A DNA stretch of 16,299 bases. It comes from Dinghuibacter sp035492835. GTDB lineage: Bacteria > Bacteroidota > Bacteroidia > Chitinophagales > Chitinophagaceae. The DNA lies in contig NZ_DATJIY010000185.1 of the NCBI RefSeq assembly GCF_035492835.1, positions 1-16,299 of the forward strand, given 5' to 3'. How positions within the stretch are numbered: position 1 is the stretch's first letter; each line of letters starts with the position of its first letter. Positions 7,470 to 13,384 of the stretch are shown in pieces. The translations under genes and the position numbers were made by a program. Below the pieces are notes generated by a model. That model was not told the origin of the DNA. It saw only the letters and a list, made by a program, of their open reading frames with translations, and did no database searches.

Positions 7470-8126
7470 ATGACGCCAAAGGACTATTACGCCATCCTCG
7501 GTATCCCGGCGGGCTCCGGCCCGGACGCCATCAAAAAGGCATATCGCCGCCAGGCGATGTACTATCACCCCGACCGCAACCCGGGCGACGCTTACGCAGC
7601 GGCGCACTTCCGCGACGTCCAGGAGGCCTACGCCGTCCTTTCCGACCCGCTCCGGCGGGAGGACTATCTGCTCGATCGCGGGCTCTACCGGGCAACCGGC
7701 GCCGGCTTCGGCTTCGGGGCTTCGGTTCCTCTTACCCCGGACTCGGTGTTGCGCCAGGCCGTCCGTCTTGACGAGCACGTGCGCACCCTGAATATTTACC
7801 GCATGGATCGCGAGGGCGTGGCTTCATCGGTTTCACGCTTGCTGGCGGACGCCGCGTCTTTGAGCGGGTCGTTCGCCGAGCCGCGCGTCTTTGCGCAAAC
7901 GGCGCATTTTCTGGCGCGCGCCTGCGCGCCTTTGCCGTTGCGTCTCGTGGAGCCGTTCCGCGTGTCGCTGGAGACGCTGGCCGCCGCCGATCCTTCCGTG
8001 GTTAAAGAAATTTCAGCGTTTTACGACGGCAAGCGCCATGAATCGCTCGTCTCCCGTTATCAAACGCCCGTATTGATCCTGGTTACTTTGGCGCTTTGCC
8101 TCCTGGCCTGGTGGCTGGCACGCTGA
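7470..8126 (+). CDS. Tail-anchored J-domain (DnaJ-like) protein
   Basis: 218 residues. The N-terminal 65 or so form a J-domain: DYYAILGI at 5-12, a basic helix ending KKAYRRQAMYY, the essential HPD at 33-35, then ILSDP-type AVLSDPLRREDY. The J-domain stimulates the ATPase of an Hsp70 (DnaK). There is no Gly/Phe-rich linker, zinc-finger or DnaJ C-terminal peptide-binding domain, so this is a class C J-protein. The middle (about 90-190) is helical and unrecognised. The C-terminus is a hydrophobic segment, VLILVTLALCLLAWWLA at about 201-217, ending two residues later. This makes it tail-anchored, with the J-domain in the cytoplasm, recruiting DnaK to the membrane. It lies 16 nt after gcvP and ends 29 nt before a convergent gene. 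Confidence 0.88.
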   Translation: MTPKDYYAILGIPAGSGPDAIKKAYRRQAMYYHPDRNPGDAYAAAHFRDVQEAYAVLSDPLRREDYLLDRGLYRATGAGFGFGASVPLTPDSVLRQAVRLDEHVRTLNIYRMDREGVASSVSRLLADAASLSGSFAEPRVFAQTAHFLARACAPLPLRLVEPFRVSLETLAAADPSVVKEISAFYDGKRHESLVSRYQTPVLILVTLALCLLAWWLAR

Positions 8127-8133
8127 ACGCCGC

Positions 8134-8161
8134 GCCTGTTGGTTCGCGCAGGCCTTTATTT
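8134..8161 (+). terminator. Weak terminator-like hairpin after the J-domain gene
   Basis: GCCTG (8134-8138) and CAGGC (8149-8153) can pair around a 10-nt loop, followed by CTTTATTT. The stem is only 5 bp. It occupies the 29-nt gap between the convergent J-domain and MarC genes and may end gcvP-side transcription. Confidence 0.3.
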
Positions 8162-8842
8162 CGGCAGCGTGTGCAACCACGCCTCGATACCGTTAAAGAC
8201 GATCTGGCCGCCTATGCACAGCAGGATAAACGACAGCAGCTTCATCACCACACGACGGATCTGGAGCGACAATTTGCTCATGAGCAGGTCGGCGGAGCCA
8301 AAACAGATATAGATCGTCAGCGCGATCAGCAAAATCGAAATGATCGCGCCGGAGTACTCAAGGATGTCATTGCCGTTGGCATGGGTAATGTATTCGGCGG
8401 AGATGGTCAGGGTGATGGCGATGGAACCCGGGCCGATGGTAAACGGAAAGGTCATGGGGTAGAACGCCTGGTTGACATAATCCGTCTCCGGCGTCAATTC
8501 CCCGGTCAGGTAGACTTTTTTATCGCCTTCATGGGACGTCGCGTCGTCCTTGGAGTTGATGGAACGCCAGCCCATGGCCACGATCAACATGCCGCCGCAT
8601 ATCTGGACGATGGGAACGGTGATCCCGAAGAGGTTCAGTACATAGACACCGACCAGCAGGACGATCAGCAACAGGATGGAGCTGTTGAAGGCGACCTTCC
8701 GGGCCAGCTTGCGGCGAAGCGCGTTCGAGGCGGTGGGCGTCAGGTTCAGGAACAGGATACCCGAGCCGATGGGGTTGACCACCTGGAACAACGCCATATA
8801 CGTTATGGGGACGATGGTAAAAAAGTAGTGTAGGACTTTCAT
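8156..8842 (-). CDS. MarC family integral membrane protein
   Basis: 228 residues with about six hydrophobic segments, the usual size and topology of the MarC/UPF0056 family. Conserved family stretches include FQVVNPIGSGILFLNLT near the N-terminus, ICGGMLIVAMGWRSI near 80-95 and FPFTIGPGSIAITLTIS near 133-149. A charged, variable loop lies at about 96-118. MarC was once linked to multiple antibiotic resistance, a link later withdrawn, and function remains unknown. The start ATG overlaps the stop codon of the KirBac gene by 4 nt (ATGA), so translation is probably coupled and the two are likely co-transcribed. A role in ion or solute handling alongside the channel is inference. Confidence 0.9.
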   Translation of the reverse strand: MKVLHYFFTIVPITYMALFQVVNPIGSGILFLNLTPTASNALRRKLARKVAFNSSILLLIVLLVGVYVLNLFGITVPIVQICGGMLIVAMGWRSINSKDDATSHEGDKKVYLTGELTPETDYVNQAFYPMTFPFTIGPGSIAITLTISAEYITHANGNDILEYSGAIISILLIALTIYICFGSADLLMSKLSLQIRRVVMKLLSFILLCIGGQIVFNGIEAWLHTLPK

Positions 8843-9825
8843 GATACGGGCGAGACCGATTGTGGAATTTCTTGTACAACTACATAATCGCCGAGCTTAT
8901 CGACCTGCATAATGGTCGTTTTGCCGTCTTCCGATTCTTTGTACATGGGTGCAAAACGCACGTTGAAGCGGATTTCCTGGTAGGTATAAGACGTCCGTTG
9001 CTGTACGATATTGGAATATACGTCGTCAAAACCGCGGACAAGCACATAGACTTCGGCGTCCACCGCCTTGAGGTCTTCGGCCGTAAAGCCGTTCAGGGGG
9101 CTTTCGTCGTTGATCGGGTGCACCACCGTCCAGTTCATGGACAGCGTATCGACCCGGGCCCGTTCCAGGGGCAGGGAAAAAAACTGGAACTCGGGCGCCT
9201 TCCCCCCCAAAACGGTGATCCCCAGGTTCACCGTTACCTCGGCGTTGGTCAGGTGGTGGTTCTCCTTGTAGGCGGCGAGCCGGAACATCAGCGCGGTGCC
9301 ATCCTTGTAGGGCGCGATGATCGCCTCGTGGCTGAACGCCAGGAATGACTTGGGGCGCGCGAAACGGCCATATATCAGGCCCGTGGCGACAGCCAGACCC
9401 AACAAGCCGGCCAGCGACTCCAGCGCGGCGACAACGTTGACCCCAAGCCCCACGGGATTTACCCGGCCGTAGCCCACGGTCGTGAGGGTCTCCGTGCTGA
9501 AAAAAAACGTCTCCAGGAACCGACCGAAACCCTGAGTGGTCCTCAGCCCTGTCAGCCCGTCGACGCCGACGATCAGGTACAGGGAGGTAAAACACAGGTT
9601 GACCACAAAATAGCCGGCAAGGATAAGACAGGCGAATTTCCAGGCGGGCATATTCAGCAGGACGTAATACACGCTCGTCCTTTTCCAGAAGGGCTGGCCG
9701 GTCTTTACCAGGTTGAACGTCCCGTCCTTGTTGATGAAACGGCCCCCGTAATTGTTGGCGCTGGTCCCGAAACCGGTATCGTCGTTGCGTTTGGAAAATG
9801 GGTTGATGGAATAGCCAAAGGCCAT
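8839..9825 (-). CDS. Prokaryotic inward-rectifier K+ channel (KirBac)
   Basis: 328 residues from the ATG at 9825. The N-terminal tail leads to a slide helix and TM1 (PAWKFACLILAGYFVVNLCF). A pore helix with FFFSTETLT comes next, then the selectivity filter TVGYG at 116-120. TM2 is rich in Gly and Ala (ESLAGLLGLAVATGLIYGRF), followed by FARPK and a C-terminal cytoplasmic immunoglobulin-like domain with PLERARVDTLSMNWTVVHPI. This is the KirBac order, and filter position and total length are close to KirBac1.1. Longer starts up to 9978 would add 51 residues and overlap the divergent lactonase gene; a TAnnTTTG box just upstream of 9825 supports the shorter form. It overlaps the downstream MarC gene by 4 nt. 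Predicted role: K+ flux across the inner membrane, gated by cytoplasmic-domain signals. Confidence 0.93.
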   Translation of the reverse strand: MAFGYSINPFSKRNDDTGFGTSANNYGGRFINKDGTFNLVKTGQPFWKRTSVYYVLLNMPAWKFACLILAGYFVVNLCFTSLYLIVGVDGLTGLRTTQGFGRFLETFFFSTETLTTVGYGRVNPVGLGVNVVAALESLAGLLGLAVATGLIYGRFARPKSFLAFSHEAIIAPYKDGTALMFRLAAYKENHHLTNAEVTVNLGITVLGGKAPEFQFFSLPLERARVDTLSMNWTVVHPINDESPLNGFTAEDLKAVDAEVYVLVRGFDDVYSNIVQQRTSYTYQEIRFNVRFAPMYKESEDGKTTIMQVDKLGDYVVVQEIPQSVSPVS

Positions 9826-9843
9826 AGCGGTCAATGTTGTGGT

Positions 9844-9851
9844 CAAATCTA
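9844..9851 (-). promoter_or_regulatory. Candidate -7 box for the KirBac-MarC operon
   Basis: On the minus strand this reads TAGATTTG, a full TAnnTTTG match, 18 nt before the ATG at 9825. No clear TTG at -33 is seen. It supports the 9825 start for the channel. Confidence 0.4.
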
Positions 9852-9931
9852 CAAAAAAACGGAACAGCCTCCGGCGCAGGCGTACAAAGAAGAAAAGTTC
9901 ATAGATTGTGGACAAACTCTCACCTAGCCAC

Positions 9932-11056
9932 ATGAAGCATTTTCTCGCCATCGTTGTCCTTCTGACCGTTTCATTCACGGTACAAGCCCAGCAATTCTAT
10001 CTTTTCGTCGGTACCTATACGACCGGGACCGGTAAGGGCATTTATCTGTATCGCTTCGATGCAGCCACCGGGAAGACGACGCCGGTCGGCGTCACCGAGA
10101 TCGACAACCCTTCTTACCTGACCCTGTCGCCCGACGGCCGTTACGTCTATGCCGTCAACGAAAACCCCGCCGGAAAAGGTGGGTTCGTAAGCGCGTTGTC
10201 GTTTGATTCGGTCAGCGGTGCGCTGACCATCCTGAACAAACAGTCCACCGAGGGCGATTTCCCGTGTTACGTAGCCGAGGACGCCATGGGTAAATGGGTC
10301 ACCGTCGCCAACTATGGCGGGGGCAACCTTTGCGCGTTCATGGTAGCTGCCGACGGCAGTCTCGGCGGCGCGGCCCAGAACATCCAGCACGAAGGCAAGG
10401 GGACGAACCCCAAGCGCCAGGAAAAGCCGCACGTGCATTCTACCGTATTCAGCCCCGACCAGCAATATGTCCTCAGCGCGGACCTCGGTCTCGACAAAGT
10501 ATTTGTCTATAAGTTCAACGCGGCCCACGACGACCCGCTGTCGCTGGCTTCCACCATCCCCTTCCGACCCGGCAGCGGTCCCCGGCATATGGACTTCAGC
10601 CCGGACCACCACTACCTGTATGTCATTACCGAGCTCTCCGGCGAAGTAAACGTGTTCAGCGCCTCGAAGGGAAAGTACGCCCCGATCGAACGCGTGCCCA
10701 CCGTCATCAAGGATACGAGCGCCGATAAAGGCAGCGCCGACATCCACCTTTCACCGGACGGCAAATTCCTTTATGCTTCCGACAGGGGCGTGACCAACGA
10801 CATCGTCGTCTTCGAAGTCCATCCCGGCAGTGGCAAGCTAAAACGCATAGGCGCCGTCTCTTGCGGAGGCGTCACGCCGCGCAACTTCACCATCGACCCC
10901 ACGGGGCATTTCCTGTTGGTGGCCAACCAGCAAAGCAACAACGTGGTCATCTTCAAACGCGACGTACAAACGGGGATGCTAACGCCCACCGGCGACGAGC
11001 TAAAGATGGGTAACCCGGTCTGTCTGAAGTGGTGGCCCGCACCGGCTACGCACTAA
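9932..11056 (+). CDS. Secreted lactonase family protein (seven-bladed beta-propeller)
   Basis: 374 residues of the PF10282 family (YbhE/Pgl-like). The ATG at 9932 gives a signal peptide, MKHFLAIVVLLTVSFTVQAQ, with probable cleavage before Q21 or Q22. Mature protein begins FYLFVGTYTTGTGKGIYLYRF, the first propeller blade typical of the family. Repeated blades follow: PSYLTLSPDGRYVYAVNE, HSTVFSPDQQYVLSADLG, HMDFSPDHHYLYVITELSG and ADIHLSPDGKFLYASDRG. The last is PRNFTIDPTGHFLLVANQQSNNV. E. coli Pgl hydrolyses 6-phosphogluconolactone in the cytoplasm. Here the export signal argues against that substrate, and a periplasmic or extracellular lactone is more likely. A GTG at 9908 would spoil the signal peptide. 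It is divergent from the KirBac gene, 106 nt apart, and is followed by a strong terminator. Confidence 0.9.
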   Translation: MKHFLAIVVLLTVSFTVQAQQFYLFVGTYTTGTGKGIYLYRFDAATGKTTPVGVTEIDNPSYLTLSPDGRYVYAVNENPAGKGGFVSALSFDSVSGALTILNKQSTEGDFPCYVAEDAMGKWVTVANYGGGNLCAFMVAADGSLGGAAQNIQHEGKGTNPKRQEKPHVHSTVFSPDQQYVLSADLGLDKVFVYKFNAAHDDPLSLASTIPFRPGSGPRHMDFSPDHHYLYVITELSGEVNVFSASKGKYAPIERVPTVIKDTSADKGSADIHLSPDGKFLYASDRGVTNDIVVFEVHPGSGKLKRIGAVSCGGVTPRNFTIDPTGHFLLVANQQSNNVVIFKRDVQTGMLTPTGDELKMGNPVCLKWWPAPATH

Positions 11057-11126
11057 CGGCCCGCGACGGCTCGTTAGCGGCTTGTTATCAACCGTGTTAC
11101 GTTGTAAACAATTAAACTCGTTTAGG

Positions 11127-11160
11127 AACCTGGTATGTCATTGGCTACCAGGTTTTTTTA
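11127..11160 (+). terminator. Rho-independent terminator after the lactonase gene
   Basis: A perfect 9-bp stem, AACCTGGTA (11127-11135) with TACCAGGTT (11146-11154), closes a 10-nt loop. A run of T follows (to 11159). It lies 70 nt after the lactonase stop and is the clearest terminator in the window. The remainder of 11057-11306 has no gene. Confidence 0.88.
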
Positions 11161-11234
11161 TTTCAGGTTATCGAAAGATATCCACATACGGTACCACGGC
11201 TGCCAAAATTGCGCTTTTTTAGACGTCCGATGCA

Positions 11235-11254
11235 GCGTTTTTCTGCGTTTTTCT
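11235..11254 (+). repeat. Tandem 10-bp direct repeat upstream of the sigma-like gene
   Basis: GCGTTTTTCT occurs twice head to tail, at 11235-11244 and 11245-11254, about 52 nt before the ATG at 11307. The T-rich, one-helical-turn spacing is what a regulator-binding site or an UP-like element could look like. It may also be chance slippage. Confidence 0.45.
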
Positions 11255-11306
11255 TACTATTTTACTAGTGGGTTGTACCCCCCTATTTGCTAATCAACTT
11301 TCACCT

Positions 11307-11825
11307 ATGCAGGAAAAATTGTACGCGGATATTGAACTATTGGACAGATTGCGCTCTGATGACACAGCTTGTTTTGAGGAACTGTATCACCGCCATTGGC
11401 GAATGGTTTACTTCTATGCCCTCAAAAAACTACATTCCCGTTTAGATGCCAGAAGAGTGGTTGTCATTGTCTTCTCGGAAATCTGGAAAGAACGATACCA
11501 GATTCCCGTAGACTTCTCCCTGCCCGTACTGTTATACCAGAAAGTACGGGTAGCGGTAGTTCAACAGTTGCACCGCCGCCTGAACGACCTCACCACCGGT
11601 ACCCAGTGGATCGACGGCTATATACTGCCTTATTTCGGCGGTGAAACCCCCGCGGTCGAGGATACCCGGGCCTACGAGCAACTCGAGGCGCAGGAAGAGG
11701 CCTGGGCGCTCATGATGAACAGCAACGCCGATAAGCTAACCTGGAAACAATGGATCGTGCAGTTCGCCAAAGGACCCATGGACTGGTGGAACAAACCATG
11801 GGTACTGGTCGGTCGCAACCACTAG
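11307..11825 (+). CDS. Degenerate ECF sigma-like protein lacking region 4
   Basis: 172 residues from the ATG at 11307; a GTG at 11268 is the only longer option. Residues 8-92 align by eye with sigma region 2 of Bacteroidota ECF factors: LLDRLRSDDTACFEELYHRHW, VYFYALKKL, VFSEIWKER, then VLLYQKVRVAVVQQLHRR. The usual (E/D)xVQ(D/E)VF core is here ARRVVVIVF, so its acidic and Gln positions are lost. After about residue 95 there is no region 4 helix-turn-helix. Instead the sequence runs through YEQLEAQEEAWALM to a Trp-rich basic tail, WKQWIVQFAKGPMDWWNKPWVLV. It may be a non-transcriptional decoy or partner protein, a repurposed sigma or a decaying gene; the frame is intact. A FecR-like gene begins 29 nt later. 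Confidence 0.72.
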   Translation: MQEKLYADIELLDRLRSDDTACFEELYHRHWRMVYFYALKKLHSRLDARRVVVIVFSEIWKERYQIPVDFSLPVLLYQKVRVAVVQQLHRRLNDLTTGTQWIDGYILPYFGGETPAVEDTRAYEQLEAQEEAWALMMNSNADKLTWKQWIVQFAKGPMDWWNKPWVLVGRNH

Positions 11826-11854
11826 CGACCGCCGGCGATTTAAAACCACACCTT

Positions 11855-12148
11855 ATGCAAAAAAGACATCTGAAACGCACATTGGACCTTTACCTCGAAG
11901 GCAACGCCAGCCCTGAAACCGCCAAGCAGGTGGAAGAATGGCTTTCCGATACCGGCGGCAAAACGCCCGCCTTCCCCGAACCCCTCCTCCAGGAGGAAGA
12001 ACGCCGCATCCTGGCCGACATCCGCTCCGAAACCGAGTACCCCCTCTTCTACCCTTCCCGCGAAGAAAAGGACCTCAAACAGGCCGTCCTCGTAGGCGCC
12101 GTGGTCGGGTGTGTCTTTGTGGTCTTGCTGATGTTGTTACACCGCTAG
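11855..12148 (+). CDS. Mini FecR-like anti-sigma protein, one TM segment
   Basis: 97 residues from the ATG at 11855. Residues 7-60 resemble the cytoplasmic N-terminus of Bacteroidota FecR-type anti-sigma factors: LDLYLEGNASPETAKQVEEWL, then LLQEEERRILADIRSE. A single membrane segment follows at about 76-95 (AVLVGAVVGCVFVVLLMLL). The protein then ends with His-Arg. Ordinary FecR proteins have some 200 or more further periplasmic residues, including the FecR domain that meets a TonB receptor; none is present and no such frame follows. If it binds the sigma-like protein upstream, it would tether it to the membrane without a periplasmic sensor. It follows that gene by 29 nt and is probably in the same operon. 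The FecR resemblance is by eye; the function is inference. Confidence 0.68.
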   Translation: MQKRHLKRTLDLYLEGNASPETAKQVEEWLSDTGGKTPAFPEPLLQEEERRILADIRSETEYPLFYPSREEKDLKQAVLVGAVVGCVFVVLLMLLHR

Positions 12149-12172
12149 AAATTCCCCTTTATCCATCGTATT

Positions 12173-12214
12173 CGCCCCGCCGCTGGCTGCGCGCCAGTGC
12201 GTACGCCCCGCCGC
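12173..12214 (+). repeat. Paired 11-bp GC-rich direct repeats after the mini FecR-like gene
   Basis: CGCCCCGCCGC occurs at 12173-12183 and 12204-12214. Between them CTGGC and GCCAG can pair around TGCGC. This GC-rich block fills most of 12149-12239, where no gene is visible. It resembles the GC-rich block at 15662-15720 in texture. Confidence 0.45.
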
Positions 12215-12239
12215 GCAGAGTGCCTCCCTTAAATGCTTA

Positions 12240-12261
12240 GCCCCCTTGAGAACAAGGGGGC
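12240..12261 (-). terminator. Strong hairpin downstream of the tRNA-like gene
   Basis: A perfect 9-bp stem, GCCCCCTTG (12240-12248) with CAAGGGGGC (12253-12261), closes a 4-nt loop. It lies 33 nt beyond the 3' end of the minus-strand tRNA-like gene. It could act as a terminator or a processing stop. There is no T-run on either side, so termination is uncertain, but the hairpin itself is clear. Confidence 0.5.
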
Positions 12262-12294
12262 CGGTAAACGATTGCTTGCTATGATAGTCTGTCG

Positions 12295-12365
12295 CAGTTA
12301 CGGACGGAGTCGAACCGTCGTAGGAGGTCTTGCGGACCTCTGCCTCGCCTCTCGGCCACGTAACT
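12295..12365 (-). tRNA. tRNA-Cys(GCA)-like gene with atypical C33 and G73
   Basis: A complete 71-nt cloverleaf on the minus strand. The acceptor pairs AGTTACG with CGTAACT (7/7), the D stem GCC with GGC (3/3), the anticodon stem GAGGT with ACCTC (5/5) and the T stem GACGG with CCGTC (5/5). The T loop is TTCGACT and the D loop contains GG. The variable loop is CTAC. The anticodon loop is CCGCAAG, giving anticodon GCA (12333-12331), which reads UGC and UGU. Two residues are odd: position 33 is C instead of the nearly universal U, and the discriminator 73 is G instead of the U expected for tRNA-Cys. CCA is not encoded, which is common in this phylum. Intact stems argue against a random fossil, but it may be a variant or extra copy. 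Confidence 0.8.
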
Positions 12366-12401
12366 CGTGTGCTCATGTCTGCGCTGCGCCGTCGTGGAAA
12401 A

Positions 12402-12423
12402 ATTGCGCACTCGATTGCGCAAT
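12402..12423. repeat. Perfect 8-bp inverted repeat beside the tRNA-like gene
   Basis: ATTGCGCA (12402-12409) and TGCGCAAT (12416-12423) are separated by 6 nt. It lies 36 nt upstream of the tRNA-like gene 5' end, in tRNA orientation. It could be an operator for a dimeric regulator or an RNA hairpin. No -7 box for the tRNA was found nearby. Confidence 0.6.
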
Positions 12424-12479
12424 GGGCCGGCTTCGCTTGTCGCACGCCCTTTCGTAGGCCGCGCCGCGCGCGTTGATGG

Positions 12480-12608
12480 CACAAGGTTAGTTCAATTCTA
12501 TTAGTCTACCAAATTTATAGAGTATTATTTTTATTTTCCGCTTGCATATCAATCTTTAATTTATTAGTTTCATGACATAGCCCCTTGGGAGACAATGCAT
12601 CTTACATC
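12480..12608. other. AT-rich intergenic block
   Basis: The stretch to about 12575 is strongly AT-rich (for example TTTATAGAGTATTATTTTT) in a window that is otherwise GC-rich on both sides. It holds no gene. It most likely contains the promoter of the plus-strand gene at 12609. A junction between differently acquired segments is another possibility. Confidence 0.5.
12542..12572 (+). promoter_or_regulatory. Possible promoter for the orphan helical gene
   Basis: TTG at 12542-12544, a 20-bp spacer, then TAGTTTCA at 12565-12572, two mismatches to TAnnTTTG. It lies in the AT-rich block, 36 nt before the ATG at 12609. Weak on sequence alone. Confidence 0.25.
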
Positions 12609-13358
12609 ATGGTGCTCACAAAATATTACGAGTTGGCCCGGCGGATACAAGAGTCGCACGGTACCGCCAAAGCCAAGGCCCTGATCGCCCAGGCGGAAGA
12701 CCTCGAGGATGTCATCCTCGCGCAATACGGTCTCCCGCCCTCCCGGAGATTTGTACGGATACTGCGCAGCATCCACCGTCACAAGAAATTGTCGGACCAG
12801 GTACTCGAGAAGGTGCGGGCGCACCTGGAAGAAGCCGCGAGCGACTACCTGCTATCGTCGCCGCTCCCCGACGAGCTGGTGTTGACGCAAGCCAAGAACC
12901 GGCACCTGAACGCCCTGGACGTGTTGCCGGAGATCGGGCTCCCTACCCAGGAGTACCTCGTCTTTGTTTATAATCACTACTGCACCCACCGATCGATACA
13001 CCCACGCCAGGTCATACAGGAATACCGCTTGCTGAAGGAGCATCCCCTCCTCCCGGATATCGTGCGGTTGAAGGAGTCCGGGGGCCGGCGGAACGACCCC
13101 CTCTATATCGCGCTAAAGGCGCGCGGCCTGCAATTCCTGGACGCCTGGCTCCGGTCGCAAAAGGACATCGATCCCACCAATCGGGTCGACCTGGAAAAGC
13201 AACTCCGCCTGTTGATGAACATGGCGGCGGCTTCCTATCTGAAATACCTGCAATTGAGGAGCCACGGGATGAAGGACGCGCAGGCGCGAAGGGACGTGGG
13301 GCTCGAGGACGAGGTCTTCTACCGCATCGCGTTGTATACATTCATGCTGCAAAAATAG
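12609..13358 (+). CDS. Hypothetical helical protein, family not recognised
   Basis: 249 residues from the ATG at 12609, beginning MVLTKYYELARRIQESHG. A TTG at 12585 would add eight residues. I do not recognise the family. The sequence is soluble, charged and almost wholly helix-forming, with no signal peptide or membrane segment. Possible landmarks are the basic stretch PPSRRFVRILRSIHRHKK near 50-67, YLVFVYNHYCTHRSIHPRQV near 117-136 and a C-terminal LLMNMAAASYLKYLQLRSHG. No catalytic motif is evident. Codon use and GC match the neighbouring genes, which supports a real gene. It stands alone between the AT-rich block and the convergent threonine dehydrogenase gene, so the context gives no function. 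Confidence 0.72.
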   Translation: MVLTKYYELARRIQESHGTAKAKALIAQAEDLEDVILAQYGLPPSRRFVRILRSIHRHKKLSDQVLEKVRAHLEEAASDYLLSSPLPDELVLTQAKNRHLNALDVLPEIGLPTQEYLVFVYNHYCTHRSIHPRQVIQEYRLLKEHPLLPDIVRLKESGGRRNDPLYIALKARGLQFLDAWLRSQKDIDPTNRVDLEKQLRLLMNMAAASYLKYLQLRSHGMKDAQARRDVGLEDEVFYRIALYTFMLQK

Positions 13359-13384
13359 CGCGGCGTGGCCTGCCCGCTGCGGAC

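Noticed and set aside
8096..8833. Plus-strand open frame of 245 codons opposite MarC
   Set aside because: The MarC reading on the other strand is hydrophobic with family motifs and is coupled to KirBac. This frame gives a low-complexity, Asp/Gln/Gly-rich shadow sequence.
9826..9978. N-terminal extension of KirBac from an upstream start
   Set aside because: It would overlap the divergent lactonase gene and its signal peptide. The ATG at 9825 is preceded by a TAnnTTTG box and puts the selectivity filter at the usual position.
12137..12484. Minus-strand open frame of 115 codons across the tRNA-like gene
   Set aside because: It contains the complete cloverleaf and both hairpins, and its translation is Arg/Ala-rich with no protein-like features.
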